A stretch of DNA of 64,000 bases from Paraburkholderia acidipaludis NBRC 101816 (GTDB taxonomy: Bacteria; Pseudomonadota; Gammaproteobacteria; Burkholderiales; Burkholderiaceae), in NCBI RefSeq assembly GCF_000684975.1, contig NZ_BAXZ01000015.1, positions 62,001 to 126,000 of the forward strand, in the 5' to 3' direction. The notes beneath the pieces are model-generated. The model made no database searches. It saw only the letters and a list, made by a program, of their open reading frames with translations, and was not told where the DNA came from. Shown here in pieces: positions 8,149-16,433 of this stretch. The first letter of the stretch is position 1, and each line of letters opens with the position of its first letter. The position numbers and the translations under genes are program-made.

Positions 8149-9093
8149 ATGAATCAACTCCAGGCGATGCGCGTGTTCCTGAGCGTCGCCGAACACGGCT
8201 CCTTTGGCCGGGCCGCCGCCGGCCTCCATCTCTCGAACGCGGTGGTCACGCGCTACGTCGCGCTGCTGGAAGCCCATCTGGACACGCGCCTCGTCAATCG
8301 CAACACGCGCAGCGTCTCGCTGACGGAAGCAGGCGTCGCGTATGCAGAGGCTTGCAGGCAAGTGCTCGACGACCTGGAGCGCATCGAAGCGCAAATCGCG
8401 CACGGCGTATCCGTACCGTCCGGCACCTTGCGCCTCGTGGCGCATGCATCGTTTTCGCTGAACCGCCTCACGCCGCTCTTGCAGCGCTTTCTCGAAACCC
8501 ATCCGAAAGTGCGCGTGAGCCTCACGCTGTTGCACCGGCCCGTCGATCTGATCGAGGAGGGATTCGACGCCGGCATCGTCGTCCCGCGCCAGGTGAGCGG
8601 CGGCACGCTGATCCGGCGTCCGCTCGTGACGATCGCGCCGATCGCGGTCGCCGCGCCCGCCTATCTCGCGCGACGCGGCGTACCGCGCAGTCCGGCCGAG
8701 CTCGCGCAGCACACGCTGCTGGCGCCTTCCGCGGACATCCACGGCAACGATTGGCAGTTCGAAACGCCGGAGGGCAACTGCGAAGTGGTCCAGGTCGAGC
8801 CTGCCTACACGGTCAACGACGCGGTCATGCAGCGTCATGCCGCGCTGGCGGGCATGGGCATCGCCATACTTTCCTCGGATCAGGTGGAAGCCGACCTCGC
8901 GAGCGGCGCCGTGGTGCGCGTTTTTGCCGGCTACGAAATTCGCGATGCCGACAAGGAACTCTCGCTCGTCTACCCCGGCCGCCGTCATGTCCCGGCCAAG
9001 ACACGCTCGTTCGTCGACTTCACCGTCGACTGGTTCCGTGGCCAGCGAGCCTCAGTCACGCCCGCGAACCGAGATTCCCGACATTTCTCGTAA
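8149..9093 (+). CDS. LysR-family transcriptional regulator
   Basis: The product has 314 residues. The N-terminal winged HTH reads MRVFLSVAEHGSFGRAAAGLHLSNAVVTRYVALLEAHLDTRL up to about residue 55, followed by NRNTRSVSLTEAG and the linker helix. The rest is a periplasmic-binding-protein-like effector domain of the CrgA/DmlR subgroup (SGTLRLVAHASF; GFDAGIVVPRQ). ATG at 8128 and further upstream starts are possible, but the chosen start matches the usual N-terminus MNQLQAMRVF. No strong Shine-Dalgarno is visible. It is divergent from the porin across a 0.5-kb region; whether it regulates the porin is not known. Confidence 0.85.
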   Translation: MNQLQAMRVFLSVAEHGSFGRAAAGLHLSNAVVTRYVALLEAHLDTRLVNRNTRSVSLTEAGVAYAEACRQVLDDLERIEAQIAHGVSVPSGTLRLVAHASFSLNRLTPLLQRFLETHPKVRVSLTLLHRPVDLIEEGFDAGIVVPRQVSGGTLIRRPLVTIAPIAVAAPAYLARRGVPRSPAELAQHTLLAPSADIHGNDWQFETPEGNCEVVQVEPAYTVNDAVMQRHAALAGMGIAILSSDQVEADLASGAVVRVFAGYEIRDADKELSLVYPGRRHVPAKTRSFVDFTVDWFRGQRASVTPANRDSRHFS

Positions 9094-9188
9094 CAATCAA
9101 TTGACCGTTTTTGCCTCGATCTTTTTCGGGATAGTGATTAGGCTTGGATTGCGAGAAGTGACTCTTCACCGAAGGGTCTCCAACTTTG

Positions 9189-9214
9189 AACGCGGCTTCG
9201 GCCGCGTTTTTTTT
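9189..9214 (+). terminator. Rho-independent terminator after the LysR gene
   Basis: AACGCGGC and GCCGCGTT form an 8-bp stem around a stable TTCG tetraloop (9189-9208), followed by a T run to 9214. It lies about 100 bp after the LysR stop. The orientation of the T run makes it a plus-strand terminator, so the convergent kinase gene is not obviously served by it. Confidence 0.85.
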
Positions 9215-9264
9215 GGCCCTTCGCATCGCTCGTCGCCACCGGCTTCCCTCCGCAAACCGGCCGG

Positions 9265-12200
9265 TCAGGCCAGCAAGGCCGCCTGCTTCCCGATGTCGTC
9301 CAGCATGGCGTGGCCGGTGCGGACCAGCGCGAGCCCCTCCTCGCGCAGTTGCGCCGGCGTGTGGATATCCATGTGGCGGCGATAAGTCTCAAGGAGCGCG
9401 AGCAGCGCCGGATAGTGAAGCACCCCCACCGCGCCGGCCAGGCGATGATGCCATTCGCGCATGCGCGCAATGTCAACTCGTTCGAGCAGCGGCGGCAACG
9501 CGTCCAGATCGTCGCGCACCGCCGAAACGAACGATCCCAGCAACGCCTTGACGGTCGCCTCGCTGCCCCACACCTGAATCATGCGCGCCAGATCGAGCGG
9601 ACCGGAATGGCGCGCGGCGGCCGGCGCAACGGCCGCCGGGTTGGCGCGCGGCGCGGCCACGACGCTTTCGCCTCGCGGGCGATGAGCCCCTCCGGCGCCG
9701 AACCAGCGTGCAAGGTGTTCGCGCAGCGTCGCCACACGCGTCGGCTTGACGAGGCAGTCGTCCATGCCCGCGGCGTGGCACAGCTGGAGGCTTTCCGGCC
9801 CCGTGCTCGCCGTAATGGCGAGAATCGGCAGACGCGGGTCGCCGTTCCGCTCGCGCTCGATCTCCCGTACGCGCCGCGCCAGATCGTAGCCAGACAGGTT
9901 CGGCATATGGCAATCGGTAATCAGGCAGCCATAGCGGTTCTCCTCCATCGCCGCGAGCGCCTCGGCACCATCGTTGACCACGTCGCAGGCAAAGCCGAGC
10001 AGCGCCAGTTGACGGCGGATCAGTTCCTGATTCACGGGATGATCCTCCGCAACGAGTATCAGTCGGCCCGCCGCATGCTCCCTTTCGCGTTCGGGCGCGA
10101 CGTGCGCCGCCTCGGCGCCGCTCGCGGAACACGCAGCTGCGGCCGGCAGTCCCGCCAGCGCCATCGCACAGGCGGCGCTCAGCCCGCGCCACGAAAGCGG
10201 ATTCATGCTCAAGCGCACGCCGTTCTCCGCGATGCGGTAGCCGGTCGGCTTCGGCTTGTCGGTCAGGCTGATGACGGGCGCCCCGAGCCTCGACAAGCCG
10301 GATACGTACGAGTCGGAGGCAAGAATCAGATCGATTCGTTCTGCGAATGATGCCTGGCGTCGTGCCGCGAATTCGCCAAGCACGTCGCCGGGTATGCACG
10401 TCATCCGCATGCCAAGCGACGTGCCGAAATGAGTCAGCGCGGCGGCCACGCGCGCGTCGTCGCACAGGACCAGCGCGCGCTTGCCGACCAACCCGTCCGC
10501 GTGCGCCGACCGTGCCTCGATCGGCAACTCGATCCGCAGCGTGAGCGCCGTCCCGCGCCCAAGCTCGCTTTCCAGCTCGAGCGTGCCGCCCATCAGCGCC
10601 GCCAGCCGGCGGCAGATGGTCAAGCCGAGCCCCGTGCCGCCGAAGCGGCGCGTCGTCGACGACTCAGCCTGCACGAACGGCTCGAACAATTGCACCTGGG
10701 CATCCTGAGCAATGCCGATACCCGTATCGGCAACCGTGATCACCAGACGCTGGCGCGCCGGTGAAGAACACGCCGCGCCGACGGGCTGCAGGGCCGATAC
10801 GCTCACGCTCACCTCGCCCGCCGGCGTGAACTTGATCGCATTGCTCAGCAGGTTGAAAAGGATCTGGCGCAGCCTCACGCTGTCGCCGCGCAGCCTCGCG
10901 GCCACCTCGGAGCCGATATCCACGAACATCTTCAAGCCCTTCTCGTGCGCACGCTGCGCCAGCAGGCCGACCGCGTTGTCGACGAGCGCGCGCACCTCGA
11001 ACGGCTCGCTGACGATGGCGAGCCGCCCCGCCTGGATCTTCGAATAATCGAGCAGATCGTCGAGTATCTGCAGCAGCGCCCCTGCCGATTCATGCACCAT
11101 GTCGACCATCCGCGTCTGGTCGGCGTTGAGGGGCGTGCGCTCGAGCACCTCCACGAGGCCGAGCACGCCGTTCATCGGCGTGCGGATCTCGTGGCTCATC
11201 ATCGCAAGGAAATCGTCCTTCGCGCGCGAGGCCGCTTCGGCAAGATCGCGTGCGCGCGCAATGGTCTGCTCGGCGCGACTGCGGCGGCGCATCTCGCGCT
11301 GAAGCAGAACGTAGGCGCGCAGCGTGACCAGCAGCACGACCCCGAATGCGATCACGAACGGCAACAGACGCAGCGCGTTCACGCTCCAGCGCTGGGTGTG
11401 GCCCGCGGCGCCCGTCGTCCAGCGGTTGCGGATCTGCTGGCGCTCGTCGGGCGGCATCGCCGCGAGCGCGCGGTCGATGAGCGCCGCGAGCGGTGCCAGG
11501 TCGCGGCACACGGCGAAGCCCACGGCGTCGTCGACGGCTATCGTGCCCAGCACCTTGAGCGATCCGGCGTACTGACGGCTGAGCGGCAGGTCGAGCGCCG
11601 CCGCATTGCCGATGGCCACGTCCGCCTGGTCGTGAGCCACCATCCAGAGCGCGGCTTCGACACTCGCCGCGCGCACGGTGCTCACGGCGGGTGGATCGGC
11701 GGCAAGCTGGGCAGCGCCGGGGGTGTGCGGCGCGAGCACGATGCGCCGCCCCGAGAAATCGCCGATGCCGCGCGCCATCGGCTCGTCGCGACGGCCCACG
11801 AGCACGAGCGGATAGCGTTCCAGCGGTTGCGTCAGCACCGCGTTTGCGCCAACGACTTCGTCATGCAAGGAGGTGGCGAGCAGCGCGAGCTCGCCGCGCC
11901 GAAACGGCTCGGCCGCGCGCGCCCAGCCGGAAACCGGCACACGCTCGAACACCACGCCGAGCGTACTGCCAAGGTAGTCGAGGTAGTCATTCGCAATGCC
12001 TTCCGGGCGCTGCGCGCCGCCAATGAGGCTGAACGGCGACCAGTCGGCGTCGACGCCGACTTTCAACGACGGCAGCGCCTGCAGCCATGCGCGCTCGGCA
12101 CTGCTGAGCGTGAACGCGGGCGCTACGGGCACCAGCCCGACCGTGCCGTCGAGCCAGCGCGCGCGTATGCCGCTCGCGGCTGCGGGGCGCACACCGGCCA

Positions 12201-13008
12201 GCGCCATGTTCAGCCGGTCGCGCAGGACGCGCTTCGAAGCCGGGACGGCGAAGCGCAGATCACGCAAGCGCAGGCGCTCCGTGCAGGCGATGCGCAGCAT
12301 CCGGAAAGCGTCGAGCGAAAGGCGGTAGCGCACGACCGGGGCGAAGCCGGCATAGACATCCGCCGCCCCCGTGGCGACGGCCCGCAGCGCCTCGTCCGTA
12401 CTGGCATAGGCACGAATGTCGGCAAGCCGGAAACGTTCACGCAGGATGGGCTCGAGCGCGTACCCTCGCTCGACCGCAAGACGCGCGTGACCGAGCCGCC
12501 GCGCCGCCGTGACAACGCCCTCGTTGCCCGCGCGCGTGACGAAGACGGTCGAGCCGCTCAGATACGGCGCGGTGAACGCAAGACAGCGTTCTCGCAGCGG
12601 CGAACGCGCAAGGCTCATGATCACGTCGACCTCGCCGGCGCAGGCTCCGTCGAGCAACGCAGGCATGTCGCGATAGACGCGCGGCTCGAGTTCCACCGGA
12701 GCGCCGATGGCAAGACGCAGATAGTCGGCGCTGAAGCCGCTGAGCGCGCCGCCGTCGAGCACGTCGAGCACGTCGAGCGGCGGCCAGCCGCCGGCAACAA
12801 CGCCGACAATCAGCTTCGGGGGAAATGGCGGCGTCCCGCCCGCCATGGAGGCCGTGGCCAACGCGCTCGCCGCGCCGGCTGGAGCGCTCGCCCGCGCAGA
12901 ACCCGGCACGAGCACCGCGGCAAGCATCAGTGCAATGAGGATTACGAATGAACGACGCCAGTACGCCGCCGCCAAGGCGTAACCGGACACGCGCGAGAGC
13001 GCTTTCAT
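9265..13008 (-). CDS. BvgS/EvgS-like hybrid sensor histidine kinase with two periplasmic binding domains
   Basis: The product has 1247 residues. Domains in order: signal anchor (about 20-38); two tandem SBP_bac_3 (Venus-flytrap) domains (about 65-285 and 310-530); membrane helix (about 546-568); HisKA with the phospho-acceptor His606 in SHEIRTP; HATPase with NLLSNAIKF, DTGIGI and GGTGLGL; a degenerate receiver-like segment (about 842-955) without a clear phospho-Asp; a normal receiver (about 982-1100) with Asp1032 in LITDCHMPN; and a C-terminal Hpt domain with His1188 in HRLAGAVG. There is no PAS domain before HisKA, unlike BvgS. A four-step phosphorelay His-Asp-His to an external regulator is expected. 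It lies 14 bp downstream of the aquaporin gene, probably in one operon, and no response-regulator gene is adjacent. Signal unknown. Confidence 0.9.
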   Translation of the reverse strand: MKALSRVSGYALAAAYWRRSFVILIALMLAAVLVPGSARASAPAGAASALATASMAGGTPPFPPKLIVGVVAGGWPPLDVLDVLDGGALSGFSADYLRLAIGAPVELEPRVYRDMPALLDGACAGEVDVIMSLARSPLRERCLAFTAPYLSGSTVFVTRAGNEGVVTAARRLGHARLAVERGYALEPILRERFRLADIRAYASTDEALRAVATGAADVYAGFAPVVRYRLSLDAFRMLRIACTERLRLRDLRFAVPASKRVLRDRLNMALAGVRPAAASGIRARWLDGTVGLVPVAPAFTLSSAERAWLQALPSLKVGVDADWSPFSLIGGAQRPEGIANDYLDYLGSTLGVVFERVPVSGWARAAEPFRRGELALLATSLHDEVVGANAVLTQPLERYPLVLVGRRDEPMARGIGDFSGRRIVLAPHTPGAAQLAADPPAVSTVRAASVEAALWMVAHDQADVAIGNAAALDLPLSRQYAGSLKVLGTIAVDDAVGFAVCRDLAPLAALIDRALAAMPPDERQQIRNRWTTGAAGHTQRWSVNALRLLPFVIAFGVVLLVTLRAYVLLQREMRRRSRAEQTIARARDLAEAASRAKDDFLAMMSHEIRTPMNGVLGLVEVLERTPLNADQTRMVDMVHESAGALLQILDDLLDYSKIQAGRLAIVSEPFEVRALVDNAVGLLAQRAHEKGLKMFVDIGSEVAARLRGDSVRLRQILFNLLSNAIKFTPAGEVSVSVSALQPVGAACSSPARQRLVITVADTGIGIAQDAQVQLFEPFVQAESSTTRRFGGTGLGLTICRRLAALMGGTLELESELGRGTALTLRIELPIEARSAHADGLVGKRALVLCDDARVAAALTHFGTSLGMRMTCIPGDVLGEFAARRQASFAERIDLILASDSYVSGLSRLGAPVISLTDKPKPTGYRIAENGVRLSMNPLSWRGLSAACAMALAGLPAAAACSASGAEAAHVAPEREREHAAGRLILVAEDHPVNQELIRRQLALLGFACDVVNDGAEALAAMEENRYGCLITDCHMPNLSGYDLARRVREIERERNGDPRLPILAITASTGPESLQLCHAAGMDDCLVKPTRVATLREHLARWFGAGGAHRPRGESVVAAPRANPAAVAPAAARHSGPLDLARMIQVWGSEATVKALLGSFVSAVRDDLDALPPLLERVDIARMREWHHRLAGAVGVLHYPALLALLETYRRHMDIHTPAQLREEGLALVRTGHAMLDDIGKQAALLA

Positions 13009-13022
13009 CCGTGCGGTATCGG

Positions 13023-13754
13023 TCAGGCTTCTGCGTCGCCGGATAGCCGCGCCGCCGCGCGCCGCATCCGCGCGTAACGATGGCACAGGCCCGCGCCGAT
13101 CGCTCCCGTCATCGGCGCGGCCCAGAAGAGCCAGAGCTGGTCGAGCGCCCAGTCGCCGACAAACAGCGCCGGGCCGCTCGAGCGCGCCGGATTGATACCG
13201 CCATTGCTGACGGGAATGCAGATGAGGTAGACCACCGTGAGCGCGATGCCCAACGCCACGGGCGCCGACCTGCGCCGCTCGGGCGAAGCCGACATGAGCA
13301 GGTGCATCGAGACGAACATGAACGTCAAGGCGCACTCCACCACGAGCACGGCGCCGAACGCGTAGTCGCAGGGCGAATGCTCGTCGTAGCCGTTGGCGCC
13401 GAATTCCGAAACGGAGAGCGCAAACCCAGGCCGGCCGCTGACGATCCATGCGAGCAGAGCGGCGCCGGCAATCGCACCGGTTGTCTGCGCCGCGATGTAG
13501 GGCGCCAGGTCGCGCACGGGAAAGCGCCGCGCGACGGTGTAGCCGACAGTGACAGCGGGGTTGAAATGGGCGCCGGCCGCATGGCCTACGGCGAAACTGG
13601 CCGCCGCGAGCGCGAGCCCGAATGAGGCCGCCATCTCGAATATGCTCCAGCCCTGAGCCGGGATACTGGCATTGAGCGCCGCGCTGGAGCAACCCGCGAA
13701 TACGAGCCACGCCGTCCCTGCGCCTTCCACTGCCAACCGCATACCGAGCTTCAT
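13023..13754 (-). CDS. MIP/aquaporin family channel, AqpZ-like
   Basis: The product has 243 residues and six membrane helices with two half-helix signatures: AGAHFNPAVTVG (NPA 65-67) and NGGINPARSSGPAL (NPA 188-190). Length and helix spacing fit AqpZ. By alignment from memory with E. coli AqpZ, the aromatic/arginine filter is Phe45, Tyr176 (His174 in E. coli), Gly185 (Thr183) and Arg191, so selectivity may differ from a strict water channel. It is the first gene of a two-gene minus-strand operon with the hybrid kinase, an unusual partner that suggests osmotic or solute sensing; that link is inference. Confidence 0.87.
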   Translation of the reverse strand: MKLGMRLAVEGAGTAWLVFAGCSSAALNASIPAQGWSIFEMAASFGLALAAASFAVGHAAGAHFNPAVTVGYTVARRFPVRDLAPYIAAQTTGAIAGAALLAWIVSGRPGFALSVSEFGANGYDEHSPCDYAFGAVLVVECALTFMFVSMHLLMSASPERRRSAPVALGIALTVVYLICIPVSNGGINPARSSGPALFVGDWALDQLWLFWAAPMTGAIGAGLCHRYARMRRAAARLSGDAEA

Positions 13755-13953
13755 CGTTCCGTCTCCGCGCCATGCGCCGCCCCGGCCGGCAGAAATCGCG
13801 CTGCTCGCGTGACGACGTACGACAATTCGCTTACTGAATCTGGAATTATCGTGAGCGCCTGCCCATCGTCAGATAGGACAAGTCTTAAAAGGCAGGAGAA
13901 TAGACAGGATGCGCGGTACGGTAACGTCCGACGGACTTGTCGGTGATCCCGCC

Positions 13954-14925
13954 TTATGCCGGTGCGCCGACCAGTTCCGCAAAGCGCAGCAGATCGACGT
14001 TGCCGCCCGACACGACGATCCCCACGCGCTTGCCGCGCACATCCAGCTTCTGCGAAAGCACCGCCGCCGCCGCGAGACAGCCCGTCGGCTCGACGACGAT
14101 CTTCATACGGCTCGCGAAGAACTTCATCGTCTCGACGAGTTCGGCGTCGCTCACCGTGACGATCTCGGGCACGCGCTCGCGGATCACGGCAAAGGTGTAC
14201 TGACCGAGATGCTGCGTCTGCGCGCCATCCGCGAGCGTCTTCGGCGTGTCGATATGGACGATCGAGCCGGTCTGCAGGCTGCGCTGGCCGTCGTTGCCGG
14301 CTTCGGGCTCCACGCCGATCACCGTGCACATGGGCGCGAGCGCGTGCGCCGCCGTCGCGCAGCCCGACAGCAGCCCGCCGCCGCCGAGCGGCACGAACAG
14401 CATGTCGAGCGCGCCCGCCTCTTCGAAGAGTTCCTTCGCGGCCGTGCCCTGGCCGGCCATCACGTGCGGATGGTCATACGGCGGAATCAGCGTGAGGCCG
14501 CGCTCCGCCGCGAGCCGCTTGCCAAGCGCCTCGCGGTCTTCGGTATAGCGGTCGTAGAAGATGACTTCGCCGCCGTAGCCGCGCGTCGCCTCGACCTTGA
14601 TGGCGGGAGCATCGTTCGGCATCACGATCACGGCCTTCACGCCGAGCAGCTTCGCCGACAGCGCGATCGCCTGCGCGTGGTTGCCCGACGAGAACGTGAT
14701 GACGCCGCCCGCCTTCTGCTCGGGCGTGAACTGCGCGATGGCGTTGTAGGCGCCGCGAAACTTGAACGCGCCCATGCGCTGGAAGCTCTCGCACTTGAAG
14801 AAGAGCTCGGCCCCCACGCGCTCGTTGGCCGTGCGCGAGGTCAGCACCGGCGTGCGGTGCGCAATGCCGCGAATGCGCTCGTGCGCGGCGGCGACGTCTT
14901 CGAAGGAAATCGGCAAGGAGCTCAT
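13954..14925 (-). CDS. PLP-dependent threonine/threo-3-hydroxyaspartate ammonia-lyase (serine racemase-like)
   Basis: The product has 323 residues, fold type II. The PLP lysine is in FQRMGAFKFRGAYNAI, the SSGNHAQAIALSAKL block binds the substrate carboxylate, and PLGGGGLLSG binds the PLP phosphate. There is no C-terminal ACT regulatory domain, so it is a catabolic type like TdcB, serine racemase or threo-3-hydroxyaspartate dehydratase rather than biosynthetic IlvA. The reaction removes ammonia from a beta-hydroxy amino acid to give a 2-oxo acid. Its ATG overlaps the stop codon of the upstream regulator (ATGA), implying translational coupling. Between threonine and hydroxyaspartate the substrate cannot be decided; hydroxyaspartate seems more likely with this regulator type. 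Confidence 0.85.
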   Translation of the reverse strand: MSSLPISFEDVAAAHERIRGIAHRTPVLTSRTANERVGAELFFKCESFQRMGAFKFRGAYNAIAQFTPEQKAGGVITFSSGNHAQAIALSAKLLGVKAVIVMPNDAPAIKVEATRGYGGEVIFYDRYTEDREALGKRLAAERGLTLIPPYDHPHVMAGQGTAAKELFEEAGALDMLFVPLGGGGLLSGCATAAHALAPMCTVIGVEPEAGNDGQRSLQTGSIVHIDTPKTLADGAQTQHLGQYTFAVIRERVPEIVTVSDAELVETMKFFASRMKIVVEPTGCLAAAAVLSQKLDVRGKRVGIVVSGGNVDLLRFAELVGAPA

Positions 14926-15593
14926 GATCGGTCTTCCGTGGGCAGGTAGGTGTAGACGGTCGAACGGGCGACGCCCAGTGTACGCGCCACGTCGGCAAGA
15001 GCGTGGCGCAGGTTGAGAAGGCCGCTTTCGGCCAGTTCGCGCACGGCTTCGCGGCGCTGCGCCAGCGTCATGCCGATGGGCGTGGTGTTGCGCGCCGCGG
15101 CGAAGCGCTCGAGCGCCGCGCGCACGTCGTCGCTCGTGCGCGAACCGAGCGTTTCGGGCACGGGCGCGGCGGCGTCGGTGCGCATCAATTGCCCGAGGCC
15201 CGCCGTCACCGCGCCGAGCAGGGACACGTCCATGTTCAGGCAAAGCGCGGCGACATACTCGCCAGCGCTGTTCTTCAGGCCGATCGAGGTGCTCTTGACC
15301 GGGCGGCCATCGGGAAAGGCGTTCGGATAATTGGGCACGACCTCGGGAAAGCCGGGGTCGGTGATGCGCGCGAGCCCCATCTCGGTGGCGGCCTCCCCGA
15401 CCTGACGGCCCGAGAGATTGTTCGCGATCGCCACGACCGAATGCTCCGGCTTCGTGAGGTCGTGCAGCACGACCTCGACGAGCGGCGCGAGCGTCTGGCC
15501 AAGCGCCTCGACGATCTTGCGGCCCTCACGCAGGAGGAGCTCGTTTTCGCTCGCATGCGGAGCTGCGGGTTTCGATTTCGTCATGAATGACAT
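14922..15593 (-). CDS. YheO/DauR-type transcriptional regulator (PAS-like plus HTH_22)
   Basis: The product has 223 residues. The N-terminal YheO-like sensory domain covers about 20-135 (LVEVVLHDLTKPEHSVVAIANN, then KNSAGEYVAALCLNMDVS). The C-terminal HTH_22 domain shows RREAVRELAESGLLNLRHALADVARTLGVARSTVYTYL. The family includes DauR, which controls D-arginine catabolism, and other amino-acid catabolic regulators. It is first in a two-gene operon with the ammonia-lyase, with a 4-bp ATGA overlap. The start could also be the ATG at 15584; neither has a Shine-Dalgarno sequence. A perfect 31-bp palindrome (15588-15618) overlaps the start region, suggesting autoregulation. Confidence 0.82.
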   Translation of the reverse strand: MSFMTKSKPAAPHASENELLLREGRKIVEALGQTLAPLVEVVLHDLTKPEHSVVAIANNLSGRQVGEAATEMGLARITDPGFPEVVPNYPNAFPDGRPVKSTSIGLKNSAGEYVAALCLNMDVSLLGAVTAGLGQLMRTDAAAPVPETLGSRTSDDVRAALERFAAARNTTPIGMTLAQRREAVRELAESGLLNLRHALADVARTLGVARSTVYTYLPTEDRS

Positions 15594-15618
15594 TTTGACG
15601 GTTTGCGACAAAATGTCA
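15588..15618. promoter_or_regulatory. 31-bp perfect inverted repeat over the YheO-type regulator start (candidate operator)
   Basis: TGACATTTTG (15588-15597) and CAAAATGTCA (15609-15618) are perfect complements separated by 11 bp. On the minus strand the outer arm contains TTGACA, and CAAAAT of the inner arm lies 16 bp further, so the repeat could coincide with the promoter itself. A protein dimer bound here would block the promoter of the regulator/ammonia-lyase operon. Confidence 0.55.
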
Positions 15619-15690
15619 ATTTTGAGGCGATGTGCGCCGTGGAAGAGGTACGCGGAAGACGCGCTTCTGGCGGCTTAATGAAAGCAAAAG

Positions 15691-15738
15691 CCCCGGATTC
15701 TGCATCGCGCAGGCGTACCTGCAGCGTGAAATCCGGGG
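15691..15738 (-). terminator. Nested hairpin terminator-like structure downstream of ssb
   Basis: CCCCGGATT (15691-15699) and AATCCGGGG (15730-15738) are perfect complements 30 bp apart, and the interior holds a second hairpin, GCAGG-CGTA-CCTGC (15710-15723). On the minus strand the outer stem is followed by CTTTTGCTTT. It lies about 55 bp beyond the ssb stop codon. The long branched loop is unusual for a terminator. Confidence 0.55.
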
Positions 15739-15793
15739 CCAGGGGGGTGTTGCCGAAAGGCCTGATTGTTCGACCAGGCCTGGCTGTTTTTCC

Positions 15794-16327
15794 TCAGAAC
15801 GGAATATCGTCGTCCATTTCGTCGAAGCCGCCGCCAGCCGGCGCGCTCGGACGGCTGCTACCGCCACCACCGCCGCTCGGACGCGAAGCGCCGCCGCCCG
15901 AAGCACGGCCGCCGCCGCGCGACTGCTCGGCCGGCTGACGGCTGTAGCCGCCGTCGTCGCCCATGTCGCCGCCGCCCATCGAGGCGCCGCCGCTGCGGCC
16001 GCCCAGCATCTGCATCTGGTCCGCGACGATTTCGGTCGAGTAACGGTCCGTGCCGTCCTGCGCCTGCCACTTGCGCGTGCGGATGCGGCCCTCGATGTAC
16101 ACCGACGAGCCCTTCTTGAGGTACTCCGAGACGATCTCGGCGAGGCGCCCGAAGAACGACACGCGGTGCCACTCGGTCATTTCCTTGAACTCGCCCGAGG
16201 CCTTGTCCTTATACCGGTCGGTCGTAGCGAGGCGGATGTTCGCCACGGCATCGCCGCTCGGCAGATAGCGCACTTCCGGGTCGGCGCCGAGATTGCCGAC
16301 GAGAATGACCTTGTTCACGGATGCCAT
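15794..16327 (-). CDS. ssb: Single-stranded DNA-binding protein
   Basis: The product has 177 residues. The N-terminal OB fold covers 1-110 (MASVNKVILVGNLGADPEVRY; EWHRVSFFGRLAEIVSEYLKKGSSVYIEGRIRTRKW). A flexible Gly/Ser/Arg-rich tail follows, ending in the acidic tip DEMDDDIPF that recruits replication and repair proteins. It is a homotetramer coating single-stranded DNA. A strong ribosome binding site (AGGAGA) precedes the ATG. It follows the MFS gene on the same strand after about 106 bp; uvrA is divergent further upstream, resembling the ssb-uvrA linkage of other proteobacteria, but I see no LexA box. Confidence 0.98.
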   Translation of the reverse strand: MASVNKVILVGNLGADPEVRYLPSGDAVANIRLATTDRYKDKASGEFKEMTEWHRVSFFGRLAEIVSEYLKKGSSVYIEGRIRTRKWQAQDGTDRYSTEIVADQMQMLGGRSGGASMGGGDMGDDGGYSRQPAEQSRGGGRASGGGASRPSGGGGGSSRPSAPAGGGFDEMDDDIPF

Positions 16328-16433
16328 GAATTTCTCCTGTTGATTCCGTTGCGAGGAGCGGCCGCGCGGCGCGCGTGCGGGCAACCGCCATCGCCGCGCG
16401 CAGACCGCCTCCGCAAAAACTGTTCGACCGATC

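Noticed and set aside
9265..13773. One giant 1502-codon frame spanning the aquaporin and the kinase
   Set aside because: The first 254 codons are a shadow of the aquaporin in another frame; kinase homology begins at the ATG at 13008, 14 bp after the aquaporin stop.
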